From Alteromonas gracilis (GTDB lineage Bacteria > Pseudomonadota > Gammaproteobacteria > Enterobacterales > Alteromonadaceae): a stretch of 64,000 nucleotides of DNA. Where the stretch lies: the NCBI RefSeq assembly GCF_002993325.1, contig NZ_PVNO01000001.1, forward strand, positions 62,001 to 126,000, in the 5' to 3' direction. The position numbers and the translations under genes are program-made. Each line of letters starts with the position of its first letter. The first letter of the stretch is position 1. Shown here one piece after another: positions 1 to 9,111 of the stretch. Below the pieces are notes generated by a model, which made no database searches, had not been told where the DNA came from, and worked only from the letters and a program-made list of their open reading frames with translations.

Positions 1-699
1 AATGATGTTCTTTATCTTCTGCCGTGCTATCAACAGCTAGCCAGCAAAGTACAGGCAGCAGGTAAAGTGCACTGGATTTATCAAGAGATAGATCTGTTGA
101 TTGAGAAAAAGCGCGCACAAATGCCAGAAGACTTTGCCTATTTGAGTATTAAAAATAACTGGCGTTTGAACAGCGAACAGCTCACTGTGCTTCAAGCTTT
201 AGCTGCATGGCGATTAAATACGGCGAGAAAGAAAGACTTGGCGCTCAATTTTGTTTTTAAGGAAGGACACTTATTCGAGGCAGCGCAGCGTCTAATAGAC
301 AACAAATCTGCATTGTCACGGATTAATGGCGTTAATCATCAGTCGGTGAGGCGCTACGGTGACATCATTATTATATTGATTGAAGAGGCCAGGGCGAAGT
401 ATGCGCAAACGCCCGAAAAGCTAAGACTTCCCATTGTATTGCGACTTATTGATGTTGCGAAATATAAAAAGACGCTCGCAGAGTTAAAAGAGGTTAGTGA
501 GCAAATTGCCAAAGATAACGGGGTTAATGCTGACGTAATAGCGTCTAAAAAACAGTTGAATCAACTGCTTAAATGGTACTGGTTTTCGGTTGACGAAACA
601 CGGGTTCAGGGGTTGAAGCCTGATGTTCTTTCCACGTGGCGAGAACCCTTGTTTCGCCCCCACGTAACACGCCTTCTAGGCGATGCGCCGTCGCAGTAG
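1..699 (+). CDS. rnd: Ribonuclease D, C-terminal part (5' end cut by window)
   Basis: The frame is open from base 1 to the TAA at 697-699, so only the C-terminal ~232 residues are present. They begin with an NDVLYLLP stretch typical of the end of the DEDD exonuclease domain and continue through the HRDC helices (for example WRLNTARKKDLALNFV). RNase D is a 3'-5' exonuclease that trims tRNA and other stable RNA precursors in the cytoplasm. The first in-frame start-like codon (GTG at 67) is not the true start, because matching sequence runs upstream of it. Its position before ycgL matches the rnd/min/ycgL neighbourhood of related bacteria. The exonuclease active site lies outside the window. Confidence 0.9.
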   Translation, partial: NDVLYLLPCYQQLASKVQAAGKVHWIYQEIDLLIEKKRAQMPEDFAYLSIKNNWRLNSEQLTVLQALAAWRLNTARKKDLALNFVFKEGHLFEAAQRLIDNKSALSRINGVNHQSVRRYGDIIIILIEEARAKYAQTPEKLRLPIVLRLIDVAKYKKTLAELKEVSEQIAKDNGVNADVIASKKQLNQLLKWYWFSVDETRVQGLKPDVLSTWREPLFRPHVTRLLGDAPSQ

Positions 700-756
700 T
701 GCCAATTCATAAGACTGGTAAACGCAATTAGCCCAACATGAAGAGAAAACAACCTT

Positions 757-1053
757 ATGTTATGTGCAGTTTATAAAACGCGAAAAAAAGAAGGTATGTA
801 TTTGTACGTGCCCAAGAAAGACAATTTTGAAGATGTGCCTGAACCGTTGATGCAGATGTTCGGTCGTCCAGAGCTTGTGACTATTCTCGCATTAGATAAA
901 CACGAGCGCCTCGGTATGGTCGACAAACAGAAATTAATTGATGAGCTTAGCGATAAAGGGTTCTACCTTCAGGTGCCGCCTAAAGAAGAAAACCTCCTTG
1001 AGACACATCGAGAGTCTCTCGGTCTTTCAAAAACACCGGATAAAAAGTTTTAA
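757..1053 (+). CDS. ycgL: YcgL family protein (DUF709)
   Basis: This 98-residue protein matches the YcgL family along its whole length: an N-terminal [16 protein letters not shown] strand region, the [15 protein letters not shown] segment and the KGFYLQVPP strand before a charged tail. The family is small, cytosolic and of unknown biochemical function, and usually lies next to minCDE or ycgM/ycgN. Here it sits between rnd and a lytic transglycosylase gene, with only 6 bp to the next start, so it probably shares a transcript with the genes through ycgN. Confidence 0.9.
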   Translation: MLCAVYKTRKKEGMYLYVPKKDNFEDVPEPLMQMFGRPELVTILALDKHERLGMVDKQKLIDELSDKGFYLQVPPKEENLLETHRESLGLSKTPDKKF

Positions 1054-1059
1054 ATTACC

Positions 1060-2142
1060 ATGTTATTCAATGCAGTAAATTTTTCGCTGGGCAAACTAGC
1101 GATGGGAAACATCCGCGAGGCCCTCACAACGTCATTTAAAAAGCGCAACCTTCCAGTGCTTTTATCTGTTTTCGTACTTGCGTTGACATGTTTACTTCAC
1201 AACATCGCACAAGCGGCCGCAAGCGATGCGCTAACCAAAGAGGGTTTTGCTACCTATGTTGCTTCCTTAAAAACAGAGGCGGTGAATAAGGGGATGGACC
1301 TTGATAAGCTGGAGGAAGCGTTCGCCACCATCACGTTTAGACCCACCGTTGTAAAGTCTGACAAAAACCAGCCTGAGAAAAAGATAACCCTTGATGATTA
1401 TTTAGCTACGCGGGTGCCAGATTGGAAAGTTAAGCAAGCGGTGGCAAAGTACGATGAACATAGCACGTTGCTCGAGAAAATAGCCAAAGAATACGGCGTC
1501 CAAGCTAGATTCATCGTTGCCCTGTGGGGAAATGAGTCAAATTTTGGGAAAATTCAGGGCAATTACAGCGTGCTTTCTGCGTTGGCTTCGTTAGCGTACG
1601 AAGGACGACGAGAAAAACTATTCAAAGACAACTTTTTTGCTGCACTGCAAATTTTAAATGAAGGACATACCAGCGTAGATGCCCTTCAAGGTTCGTGGGC
1701 GGGTGCAATGGGACAGACGCAGTTTATGCCTATCTCTTTCTTAAATTACGCTGTGGATTATGACGGCGACGGCAAGAAAGATATCTGGGGCACGGAGGCT
1801 GACGTTTTTGCCTCTATCGCAAACTATCTATCCTCTGAAGGATGGAATAGCAAGGGCACATGGGGAAGGCAAGTTAAGCTCTCCGGTGCTGTGCCATTTT
1901 CGGGGCTAGCCAAAGCTAACATGAAGCCGTTGTCATTCTGGAAACAAAATGGAGTAACGCGTTTTGATGGGAGTGCCCTTCCCAATGTCGATATTAATGC
2001 GTCGCTTATTATGCCCGATGGTGAAGATGGGCGTATTTATCTGGTTTACGACAATTTTCACACGCTAATGAAGTGGAACCGCTCGTCATACTTTGGCATT
2101 TCGGTAGGCTATCTTTCAGAACGAATAAAGCGAGGATACTAA
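1060..2142 (+). CDS. Lytic murein transglycosylase, MltB/SLT2 family
   Basis: A 360-residue exported enzyme expected to cleave the MurNAc-GlcNAc bond of peptidoglycan with formation of 1,6-anhydroMurNAc. A hydrophobic segment (about residues 31-53, ending AQAAA) acts as signal peptide. The SLT2 fold follows, with the catalytic Glu at about residue 159 in WGNESNFG and the later GSWAGAMGQTQFMP motif. No lipobox is obvious, so it is probably periplasmic and soluble rather than an outer-membrane lipoprotein like MltB. An internal ATG at 1102 would give a more usual signal-peptide length; neither start has a strong Shine-Dalgarno, so the start is uncertain. The TAA overlaps the next ATG by one base (TAATG), which implies translational coupling. 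Confidence 0.88.
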   Translation: MLFNAVNFSLGKLAMGNIREALTTSFKKRNLPVLLSVFVLALTCLLHNIAQAAASDALTKEGFATYVASLKTEAVNKGMDLDKLEEAFATITFRPTVVKSDKNQPEKKITLDDYLATRVPDWKVKQAVAKYDEHSTLLEKIAKEYGVQARFIVALWGNESNFGKIQGNYSVLSALASLAYEGRREKLFKDNFFAALQILNEGHTSVDALQGSWAGAMGQTQFMPISFLNYAVDYDGDGKKDIWGTEADVFASIANYLSSEGWNSKGTWGRQVKLSGAVPFSGLAKANMKPLSFWKQNGVTRFDGSALPNVDINASLIMPDGEDGRIYLVYDNFHTLMKWNRSSYFGISVGYLSERIKRGY

Positions 2143-2810
2143 TGCCTTATCATCACGTTGATATGGAAGGTAACGAGATTTTGTTACCGGTAAATAAAGT
2201 AATTTGCGTTGGACGCAATTACCTTGATCATATTCAAGAAATGAATTCTACAGTGTCTAAGACACCTTTACTTTTTATGAAACCCAAAGCCGCAATGTGT
2301 TGCATGCACGATAAAGTTGCTGTGCCTACCGACAACGGTGAGTGTCATAATGAACTTGAAGTTTCGGTACTGCTCAAGTCATCATTGAAAAACGCCAACG
2401 AAGATGAAGTAAAGGCTGCAATTTGGGGCGTCGGTTTAGGGTTAGATCTTACGCTTCGTGATGTCCAAGCCGCGTTGAAAAAGCAAGGTCAACCTTGGGA
2501 AAGATCTAAATCATTCGATAACAGCGCACCGCTTTCAGGCTTTGTACCATTAAATGACGTTGAGAATCTTGATGAACTGCGATTTCGTTTAATGATTAAC
2601 GATGAGATTCGACAAGATGGTCATACAGCATTAATGCTTCACAAAATTGTTCCTCTTATTGCCCACATGTCCTCAGTGTTTACGTTAGATAGTGGGGATG
2701 TAATTTTAACCGGAACGCCAAAGGGGGTCGGCAAGCTAACGCCCTCTGATACCGTTGTCGCAACGCTAGAAGGTCATCTAACCGTGCACACAGAGGTAGT
2801 CGCAGAATGA
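2142..2810 (+). CDS. ycgM: Fumarylacetoacetate hydrolase family protein (YcgM-like acylpyruvase)
   Basis: A 222-residue FAH-fold protein very similar in layout to E. coli YcgM. VICVGRNYLDH marks the substrate loop, the acidic metal ligands fall in HNELEVSV and GLDLTLRDVQ, and DVILTGTPKGVG is the family signature near the C-terminus. Members hydrolyse or decarboxylate acylpyruvate-type keto acids with Mg2+; the substrate here is not shown by sequence. I chose the ATG at 2142, which overlaps the preceding stop and follows a GAGG ribosome site. A longer in-frame reading from 2073 would run 70 bp into the transglycosylase gene. It overlaps ycgN by ATGA. Confidence 0.88.
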   Translation: MPYHHVDMEGNEILLPVNKVICVGRNYLDHIQEMNSTVSKTPLLFMKPKAAMCCMHDKVAVPTDNGECHNELEVSVLLKSSLKNANEDEVKAAIWGVGLGLDLTLRDVQAALKKQGQPWERSKSFDNSAPLSGFVPLNDVENLDELRFRLMINDEIRQDGHTALMLHKIVPLIAHMSSVFTLDSGDVILTGTPKGVGKLTPSDTVVATLEGHLTVHTEVVAE

Positions 2811-3301
2811 CAGTCGCATTTTGGGAAACGAAGTCTTTAGAGGAAATGTCTCAAAAAGAATGGGAATCGCTATGTGATGGTTGTGGCAAGTGTTGCCTAC
2901 AGAAGTTTATCGATGATGATGCTGTTGAAGAATACGAAGTCACCGATCACATCAAAGATAATGAGAAAATACACTACACCAACATAGTGTGTTCGTATTT
3001 AAATACAAAAAAGTGTGAGTGCACGCAATACGAGAGGCGAACAGAGCTTGTACCCGATTGCGTTAAACTCACTAAAGAAAACCTTAAAGACATTTTCTTT
3101 ATGCCGAACAGCTGTTCCTATCGAAGACTCTATGAGGGCAGGGGGCTACCGTCATGGCATCCATTGCTTAACAAAGGTAAGAAGCATGTGATGCACGCAA
3201 AAGGGATGTCGGTAAGAAATAAAACGGTGTTTGAAACTGACGTCGACTTGAGCAACTTCGAAGACTATATTGCTATTTGGCCTCTCGAGGACTTAGATTG
3301 A
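2807..3301 (+). CDS. ycgN: YcgN family CxxCxxCC cluster protein (UPF0260)
   Basis: This 164-residue cytosolic protein has the zinc/iron-chelating cysteine pattern of the UPF0260/YkgJ group: CDGCGKCC near residues 23-30, then further Cys in the NIVCSYLNTKKCECTQYE and ELVPDC stretches and in SCSYR. The function is unknown, and Fe-S or Zn binding is inferred from the cysteines. Compared with E. coli YcgN as I remember it, there is an extra acidic stretch of about 12 residues after the first cysteine cluster. The start overlaps the ycgM stop (ATGA), so it ends the ycgL-ycgN transcription unit. Confidence 0.87.
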   Translation: MTVAFWETKSLEEMSQKEWESLCDGCGKCCLQKFIDDDAVEEYEVTDHIKDNEKIHYTNIVCSYLNTKKCECTQYERRTELVPDCVKLTKENLKDIFFMPNSCSYRRLYEGRGLPSWHPLLNKGKKHVMHAKGMSVRNKTVFETDVDLSNFEDYIAIWPLEDLD

Positions 3302-3363
3302 GTTCGTACCAAACAGTTTTGAAGCTCTACCGAATATATCGTCCTCGCCACAGACAATCATAG

Positions 3364-3397
3364 ACTAAAGAGCATAAGTGTTACTTATGCGCTTAGT
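3364..3397. terminator. Hairpin downstream of ycgN, probable terminator
   Basis: GCATAAGT and ACTTATGC form a perfect 8-bp stem around a GTT loop, extended outward by ACTAA/TTAGT. A T-rich run (TTTATTTTTTT) follows about 15 bases later. The stem is AT-rich and the U tract is not immediate, so the call is moderate. Confidence 0.5.
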
Positions 3398-3444
3398 TTA
3401 TACTTCCGCTTTATTTTTTTATCCTATTTACAAAAGGCTTAAAG

Positions 3445-4728
3445 ATGGAGAAGTCGAGCGCTAGCGCTTCAGGATTATTAGTCGCTATGGCATGTCTAGC
3501 AATGCCCTTAAAAGCTGAAAGTCTAGATGTCAATTATAGCGGTTCAGTGAGAATGCGTTACGAAACCCTGAACAATCCTATTTTTCCCACTAATGAAGAC
3601 ACGCGTGAAAAAACGAACGAGCGCCTCTCTACCCGCGTAAGATTAAAAGGCGAAGCCGTTTATCAAAACTGGCAGGCAGTCGCCGAGATTGAAGATTCTC
3701 GAGTGTATCTTGATGACAATGATCCTACGCTCAAGTCTGCTCAGGTGAATACCCTTGAACCTGTTCAATTTTACATTACCTACAAGGGTATCAATGAATA
3801 TCTAGATAGCGTTACCGTGGGCCGCGTAACGCTCGACCACGGTAGTCGCCGTCTTATGGGGCGAACTCGTTTTAGGAATGCTACTAATAGCTTTGAAGGT
3901 GCATTAGTCGATGGGCACTGGTCGGGATGGAATGTACGTGGTTTTTACCTATTACCGGTTTCTCGATTTCCATTTGATGCACCTTCACTTGACGATAATA
4001 AGCGCGCTTTTGATAAGAGCTTTAGCAATCAAAAATTTTTCGGGATTTACGCTGAATCACAAGATGATGCCTGGAAAATACATAGTTACTGGTTAAAAGA
4101 ATCAGACTCGGAAGCGCTTGCAACGAAAAATCGCGACCTTTTCACGCTGTCAGTGGATTATTCGAAAACTTTTTTCGAGGACTGGAAATACAATATCGAA
4201 GCGATAGGTCAAACAGGTCAGGCTAGACAGTCTGCATCGGCCTCTGATCTAGACGATAAAGACGTCACTGCATGGATGGTGCACAGTCATATTGGCAAAC
4301 AGATAAGTGCAAGCACGTTTTTAAGAGCCGAGATCGATGCAGCAAGTGGCGACAATAATGCTGACGATGCAACCATACGCGGGTTCGACTCGCTTTACGG
4401 TCTTAGACGATTTGATTTCGGCCCTACTGACGTTTATCAAGCGTTCCCGCGCAGCAATATTTTGGCGCCTGGGCTGAGAGGAGTGACGAAACTAAGCGGT
4501 GCACACACCATTATGGTTGGCTACAAGGGACTTTGGCTTCATAAGGTATCTGAAGGAGAAGATGACTTCTTGGGTCATCAGGTTGAGTTTCGTTGGCGTT
4601 ATCAAGTACATAAACCGCTACGTGTTGAAGTAGGGGGCGCATATCTTGCGAAAGGCAGCGCGTTAGAAGCTGGCGCTTACCCCGATGACTCTATGTATGC
4701 TTACACTGGGCTTATGTATTCGTTTTAA
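3445..4728 (+). CDS. Alginate-export-type outer-membrane beta-barrel porin
   Basis: A 427-residue protein with a signal peptide (cleavage probably after AMPLKA, about residue 24) and an N-terminal strand pattern, RMRYETL...RLSTRVRLKGEA, like the alginate export / AlgE-like porin family. Further family-like features are the TVGRVTLDHGSRRLMG motif, alternating hydrophobic strands throughout, and a C-terminal Phe (TGLMYSF) as expected for Bam-assembled barrels. It should sit in the outer membrane and pass a small or anionic solute; the substrate cannot be told from sequence. It is monocistronic, with the ycgN hairpin upstream and a convergent acetyltransferase gene downstream. Confidence 0.72.
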   Translation: MEKSSASASGLLVAMACLAMPLKAESLDVNYSGSVRMRYETLNNPIFPTNEDTREKTNERLSTRVRLKGEAVYQNWQAVAEIEDSRVYLDDNDPTLKSAQVNTLEPVQFYITYKGINEYLDSVTVGRVTLDHGSRRLMGRTRFRNATNSFEGALVDGHWSGWNVRGFYLLPVSRFPFDAPSLDDNKRAFDKSFSNQKFFGIYAESQDDAWKIHSYWLKESDSEALATKNRDLFTLSVDYSKTFFEDWKYNIEAIGQTGQARQSASASDLDDKDVTAWMVHSHIGKQISASTFLRAEIDAASGDNNADDATIRGFDSLYGLRRFDFGPTDVYQAFPRSNILAPGLRGVTKLSGAHTIMVGYKGLWLHKVSEGEDDFLGHQVEFRWRYQVHKPLRVEVGGAYLAKGSALEAGAYPDDSMYAYTGLMYSF

Positions 4729-4831
4729 TTACTCATCCAGAGCAGAGCAAGGATTTACTCTCTTATCTTGAGCGGTATCTCTTTAGCACCCCATGGGTCT
4801 TAAGGGATTTGAGTTGAGAGTAGTGAGTAAT
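4728..4831. repeat. Nested long inverted repeat in convergent gap
   Basis: ATTACTCA (4728-4735) is exactly complementary to TGAGTAAT (4824-4831), and inside it TACTCTC (4756-4762) matches GAGAGTA (4816-4822). A short CCCATGGG palindrome lies near the centre. The element fills the gap between the porin and the convergent acetyltransferase gene and may act in transcription termination of either. There is no clean U tract. Confidence 0.4.
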
Positions 4832-4851
4832 AGCTTACGATAGAAGGCAAA

Positions 4852-5400
4852 TCATGAAGTAAGCGCGTAAAGTAGTGCATCTCTTCCGAATACACGTTTG
4901 CGGCATAATCCTTCTTTAATGCCGCCGATACGCTCAGCCACACGAATGCTTGCCTTGTTGTTTGGCTCTACAAAGCATTCTAAACGATGTAAATTCATCT
5001 GCGAAAAAGCGAGCTTTTTTAACGCTTCACAGATTGCAGTTGCTAACCCTTTACCGCAAGCGTCAGGTCTTAACCAGTACCCAAGGTTTGCCGTAAGGTG
5101 AGTGTGGTGGATATGGTTGATTATCCCCATTCCTAAGCATTTATCCTCGTGAATAAGCAAATAGGTAAGTCCATAACCAGCTTCCCGAGCACTCTCCATA
5201 TTAGTAATACACTGTTTAGCAAGTGCAGGGGTGACAGGGCATACCGCAGAACCAAACCACGGCTTTACATGATGAATGGATTGCTGGCCAGCCTCACAAA
5301 GCGCATGGCAATGTTTTTCTGCTATGCGCTGAATTGAGACTGGGCCTTGCTCTGTGTGAATAGAAGGCAGGCGAGAAGGTAGAATGGATAAGTCGATCAA
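4852..5400 (-). CDS. GNAT family N-acetyltransferase (RimJ/RimL-like)
   Basis: A 182-residue acetyl-CoA-dependent N-acetyltransferase. Features seen are the central GLTYLLIHEDKCLGMGIINH strands, the acetyl-CoA-binding region (LGYWLRPDACGKGLATAICEAL) and the C-terminal HRLECFVEPNNKASIRVAERIGG segment typical of RimJ/RimL and ribosomal-protein acetyltransferases. The substrate may be a protein N-terminus or a small molecule; sequence does not decide. The start is a TTG whose TTGA overlaps the dsbB stop, so translation is probably coupled to dsbB in a nhaB-dsbB-acetyltransferase operon. Confidence 0.82.
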   Translation of the reverse strand: MIDLSILPSRLPSIHTEQGPVSIQRIAEKHCHALCEAGQQSIHHVKPWFGSAVCPVTPALAKQCITNMESAREAGYGLTYLLIHEDKCLGMGIINHIHHTHLTANLGYWLRPDACGKGLATAICEALKKLAFSQMNLHRLECFVEPNNKASIRVAERIGGIKEGLCRKRVFGRDALLYALTS

Positions 5401-5924
5401 AAGGGTTTTTTATCCAACAACCGACATGCGAAAACGAGTGCGAATACAACAAAATAGGCAGCAAAAATGATTTGCATCCATTCAGCCATACCCATCGACA
5501 AAAACTGCCATGAGTCTTCTAAGCAATCCCCCTCTGCTGCAAATACTGCTGGTAGCCACTCATGCAACTGCAGCCAAGACGGAAAGTTAGGTACTATTTC
5601 ACAGCTAGCAAAAAAAGGATTAGCCGCGTTAAGAATGCCCACGTGTTCTTTGGCAATCAAGAAGCCCCACCCAGCGGACACTGCCCAACCGGCAAAGCCT
5701 AACATGCGTGTGAAGCCGTTGTTTTTTATAAGAACGATTAACGCAGAAAGCACTATGCCATACATTGCCGTTCGCTGGTAAATACACATAATGCAGGGCT
5801 TTAAGCCCATACCATACTGGAAATACAAGGCTGCAACTTCGAGAGCTAATGATGTAGCGAAAAGCACAAGCCACGATGACTTGTGCTCTGCCCACTGGCT
5901 TATGCCGTGAATCATACTACGCAT
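5397..5924 (-). CDS. dsbB: Disulfide bond formation protein B
   Basis: A 175-residue inner-membrane quinone reductase that reoxidises periplasmic DsbA. It has four hydrophobic segments and both redox pairs: C44/C47 (CIMC, followed by the quinone-linked Arg in YQR) and C108/C134 in the second periplasmic loop (ASCEIV and GDCLED). The length fits the family. The gene lies 3 bp after nhaB and overlaps the acetyltransferase start, and the nhaB-dsbB order is conserved in enterics. Confidence 0.95.
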   Translation of the reverse strand: MRSMIHGISQWAEHKSSWLVLFATSLALEVAALYFQYGMGLKPCIMCIYQRTAMYGIVLSALIVLIKNNGFTRMLGFAGWAVSAGWGFLIAKEHVGILNAANPFFASCEIVPNFPSWLQLHEWLPAVFAAEGDCLEDSWQFLSMGMAEWMQIIFAAYFVVFALVFACRLLDKKPF

Positions 5925-5927
5925 AAA

Positions 5928-7502
5928 TTAGTGACCTGATGCTGGCGCGCCAGCACCAGTTGCCGAGTGATGCTCAATCAGGTGCATGTCATATAAAACC
6001 TGCGTAGCGTCAGCCAATCCCAAATAGGTCGCCAACAAGCCCACCATCGTAAGTACAACAGTATAAGGCAACGCCATCATAACCATTCGCCCATATGACA
6101 AACGAAGTAGTGGAGCGATGGCTGACGTTAGCAAGAATAGAAAGGCTGCCTGACCATTCGGCGTAGCAACACTTGGTAAGTTAGTTCCCGTGTTAATTGC
6201 TACAGCTAGCATATCGTACTGATCACGTGTTATTTGACCTGCTTCAAGAGCTGCCGTTACTTCAGTTATATAAACTGAACCCACAAACACGTTATCGCTC
6301 ACCATTGAAAGTACACCGTTGGCTAGATAGAACATTACCATTTGTGTCTCACCTTCGAATGATAATACCCAGTGAATAACAGGTTGGAATAGGCCCTGGT
6401 CGATAATAACCGCAACCACGCCAAAGAAAACACAAAGCAGTGCAGTAAAAGGTAGTGCCTCTTCGAAGGCTTTACCTAATGCGTGTTCTTCAATAACACC
6501 GCTCATTGAAGTCGCTAAAACGATAACAGATAGTCCAATTAAGCCAACTGACGCCATATGCGTTGCAAGACCGACTATTAACCAAATACCAATAAGTGCT
6601 TGAACTACCAACTTTGCAGTTTCACGCTTACTGCGGCCTTTGTCCATGTGGTCGTTGTAGTCGACTAAGATTTGTCTTACAGCGGTGGGTAACTTCGCGC
6701 CGTAGGAAAACATGCCGGTTTTTTCTAATACAACGGTAGTTAGTAGACCAAATACAAAAACAGGCAAAGTAACGGGCGCCATTCTGATAAAGAATTCTAC
6801 AAAGTCCCAGCCGGCTTTATCTGCGATGATTAAGTTTTGAGGTTCACCAACCATGGTCATAACGCCACCTAGCGCAGTGCCTACCGCAGAGTGCATCATA
6901 AGGTTTCGTAAGAATGCTCTGAAATCCTCTAGGTCATGGCTTCCTAGTTCATCATCGCTGGTGTGATCGTGTTCAGAGTGAAACTCTTTACCTGAGGCAA
7001 CCTTGTGATAGATAGAGTAAAAACCTAAGCCGACACTAATGATTACCGCGACTACCGTTAATGCATCTAAGAAAGCTGACAGAAATGCAGAGGCGAAAAT
7101 AAATGCTAATGAAAGAATAAGTTTGTTTTTCACTTTAATGACAAGCTTAGTGAAAAGGAACATCAAGAGATCTTTCATGAAGTAAATACCGGCCACCATA
7201 AATACAAGCAGTAGCAGTACTTCTAAATTCACTTCAATCTCATGCATCATATGCCCGGGCGAGGTCATGCCTATAAACATGGCTTCTATAAGGAGAAGGC
7301 CGCCTGGCTGCAGCGGGTAACACTTAAGTGCCATTGCCAGCGTAAAAATAAACTGAATAACGAGTGTCCAGCCAGCAATATAGGGATCCACCATAAAAAT
7401 GAAGGGGTTTACAATGAGAAAGGCAATGATGGTTTTTTTATACCAGTCGGGCGCATGTCCCAGGAAGTTCTTATAGATCGCCGCGATCATTGAGGTTTGC
7501 AT
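5928..7502 (-). CDS. nhaB: Na+/H+ antiporter NhaB
   Basis: A 524-residue inner-membrane antiporter with about a dozen hydrophobic segments. It matches NhaB in its N-terminal [17 protein letters not shown] region, the [16 protein letters not shown] segment, [15 protein letters not shown], and the late [20 protein letters not shown] motif. A histidine/acid-rich loop ([16 protein letters not shown]) follows the early helices, a plausible cytosolic loop. It exports Na+ in exchange for protons, which fits a marine host. The Shine-Dalgarno (AAGGAAC) precedes the ATG. It is divergent from fadR, as in E. coli. Confidence 0.95.
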   Translation of the reverse strand: MQTSMIAAIYKNFLGHAPDWYKKTIIAFLIVNPFIFMVDPYIAGWTLVIQFIFTLAMALKCYPLQPGGLLLIEAMFIGMTSPGHMMHEIEVNLEVLLLLVFMVAGIYFMKDLLMFLFTKLVIKVKNKLILSLAFIFASAFLSAFLDALTVVAVIISVGLGFYSIYHKVASGKEFHSEHDHTSDDELGSHDLEDFRAFLRNLMMHSAVGTALGGVMTMVGEPQNLIIADKAGWDFVEFFIRMAPVTLPVFVFGLLTTVVLEKTGMFSYGAKLPTAVRQILVDYNDHMDKGRSKRETAKLVVQALIGIWLIVGLATHMASVGLIGLSVIVLATSMSGVIEEHALGKAFEEALPFTALLCVFFGVVAVIIDQGLFQPVIHWVLSFEGETQMVMFYLANGVLSMVSDNVFVGSVYITEVTAALEAGQITRDQYDMLAVAINTGTNLPSVATPNGQAAFLFLLTSAIAPLLRLSYGRMVMMALPYTVVLTMVGLLATYLGLADATQVLYDMHLIEHHSATGAGAPASGH

Positions 7503-7867
7503 GAGTTCCTGTTCCTTTTACAACAAAGCACGCATTTTTGCGTATCTTTTCACTGTGTAGTTCCGGTTATTGCATACATAAACTGCTGGTGTAGCGGGAT
7601 GAATTTCGCTCAACCATGGTTTTGCTGCTGTCATTATAGTCGGAAATTAAGCGTACATGATATTAACGTCTTGAGAAAGCAAATCACAGACCCCACCATG
7701 TGAAAGTTACTGAATATTTATCACATTTTTCACGATTTTTATTGTGACAGCTAAAAAAGCCTTAAATCTTGGGCAATATGTGTACAGTTGGGTGTTAGAA
7801 GATCTTTTAAATAACACTTTATTTTTAAAGACTTGTTAAAAGCTTTAGTAGACTAGGCATAATTCAT

Positions 7868-7896
7868 TGTGATAATAAAAGGGCATCTGGTACAAT
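7868..7896 (+). promoter_or_regulatory. fadR promoter (sigma-70 type)
   Basis: TTGTGA (7868-7873) and TACAAT (7891-7896) are separated by 17 bp and lie 38 bp before the fadR ATG. The -10 box lies inside the FadR operator. Confidence 0.6.
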
Positions 7897-7901
7897 CAGT
7901 T
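7885..7901. promoter_or_regulatory. FadR operator overlapping the fadR -10 box
   Basis: ATCTGGTACAATCAGTT matches the strong E. coli FadR site ATCTGGTACGACCAGAT at 14 of 17 positions by my count. It covers the -10 box of fadR itself, so bound FadR should repress its own gene, with release by long-chain acyl-CoA. Confidence 0.7.
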
Positions 7902-7933
7902 ACAAAATAACAAGAACGTGCAGGCGATTAGTT

Positions 7934-8644
7934 ATGATTTATAAGGCACAGAGTCCAGCCGGATTCGCCGAAGAATATATTGTTGAATCTATATGGAGTG
8001 GAAGGTTTCCACCTGGCACCATTTTGCCTGCAGAAAGAGAACTTTCTGAGTTGATTGGTGTAACGCGAACCACACTGCGTGAAGTGCTTCAGCGTTTGGC
8101 GCGAGATGGATGGTTAACCATTCAGCATGGCAAGCCAACAAAAGTGAATAACTTTTGGGAAACTTGCGGATTAAACATATTAGAAACGCTTGCTCGTTTA
8201 GACCAAGAAGGTATCCCTGAACTTGTCGACAACTTGTTGGCAGCGCGTACAAACTTGAGTGCGGTATTTATCCGGGGCGCTATCCGAAACAATCCTCAAG
8301 AGTCTGCTGCAATTATTGCTCGATATAAAGACGTTGAGCAAGAAGGGCTGGCATTTGCTCAATTTGATTATCAAATGACTCATGACTTGGCGTTAGCATC
8401 GAACAACAACGTATTCGTACTAATGATGAATGGTTTCCGCGGTTTATACTCGCGTATTGGTGGTTACTTTTTCTCTCATCAGCAAGCGAGAGATGTTGCC
8501 AACAAGTACTACGCGGATCTTCTCAATGTTGCAGAGAATGGCTCGTACGAAAAAGTACCTGTAGTAGTAAGAAACTATGGTATTGAAAGCGGAAAGGTGT
8601 GGTCTGCCATCCGAGATGAAATGCCAAAAGACTTGGTCGACTAA
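7934..8644 (+). CDS. fadR: Fatty acid metabolism regulator FadR
   Basis: A 236-residue GntR-family transcription factor. The N-terminal winged helix (about residues 10-75) includes [20 protein letters not shown] and the [16 protein letters not shown] wing. The all-helical acyl-CoA-binding domain follows, starting with [16 protein letters not shown], which is specific to FadR rather than generic GntR proteins. FadR normally represses beta-oxidation genes and activates fabA/fabB, and is released by long-chain acyl-CoA. Its likely targets in this window include itself (operator at 7885-7901). It is divergent from nhaB, the conserved arrangement. Confidence 0.95.
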   Translation: MIYKAQSPAGFAEEYIVESIWSGRFPPGTILPAERELSELIGVTRTTLREVLQRLARDGWLTIQHGKPTKVNNFWETCGLNILETLARLDQEGIPELVDNLLAARTNLSAVFIRGAIRNNPQESAAIIARYKDVEQEGLAFAQFDYQMTHDLALASNNNVFVLMMNGFRGLYSRIGGYFFSHQQARDVANKYYADLLNVAENGSYEKVPVVVRNYGIESGKVWSAIRDEMPKDLVD

Positions 8645-8763
8645 GGTTTTTTTCCATTAGTTCGCATGTGGACACAAACAACCAGATAAATAATATCGCT
8701 AACATTGATTCGTTTAATCACGTGTGAGCAGTTGAAGTGCTGTAACAGCATAGATACAGGAAT

Positions 8764-8800
8764 ACGCCGCATCGCCTTTCAAAGCATGCGGCGTTTTTTA
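8764..8800 (+). terminator. Rho-independent terminator after fadR
   Basis: ACGCCGCAT (8764-8772) and ATGCGGCGT (8786-8794) form a perfect 9-bp GC-rich stem, followed at once by a T run. Confidence 0.88.
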
Positions 8801-9111
8801 TTCTTTAGTTTTTAAATCTATGTTGTGTCACTCGCACAAACACGATGTAGACGTAAACACGCACCTCAGTCTTAAATCACCTAGAGCAAGAAGTTTCAAC
8901 ATATTTTGTTACATATTCCCGCCTTACAGAGAAAGCGCAGGCATTGAGTATTGGTAGCGCGAATGTCCTAGGTATGTATACTCGATAGTCGAGTGTGCAC
9001 TGTTTCGTTATCTTCAATGTGCACTGATGCTTTACTCGACTGTGCATTTTATCACGTTAGCATGTTACGAGCGTGTCGTTGAAAAAGAGAAGCGAACATT
9101 TAGGAAAACAA
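8801..9111. other. Intergenic region with repeated TGTGCA/ACTCGA motifs
   Basis: The upstream region of the peptidase gene holds a 15-bp palindrome (ACTCGATAGTCGAGT, 8980-8994). Three GTGCAC-type motifs start at about 8995, 9019 and 9042, roughly 24 bp apart, and a further ACTCGA lies near 9034. The arrangement suggests operator sites for an unknown regulator. No supported gene is present. Confidence 0.4.

Larger units (their letters stand above)
7503..7933. other. nhaB-fadR divergent intergenic region
   Basis: This 431-bp gap carries the divergent promoters. The fadR-proximal part is AT-rich and holds the fadR promoter and FadR operator listed separately. I see no coding sequence with support; a 68-residue reading at 7497-7703 has no recognisable features. 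Confidence 0.6.
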
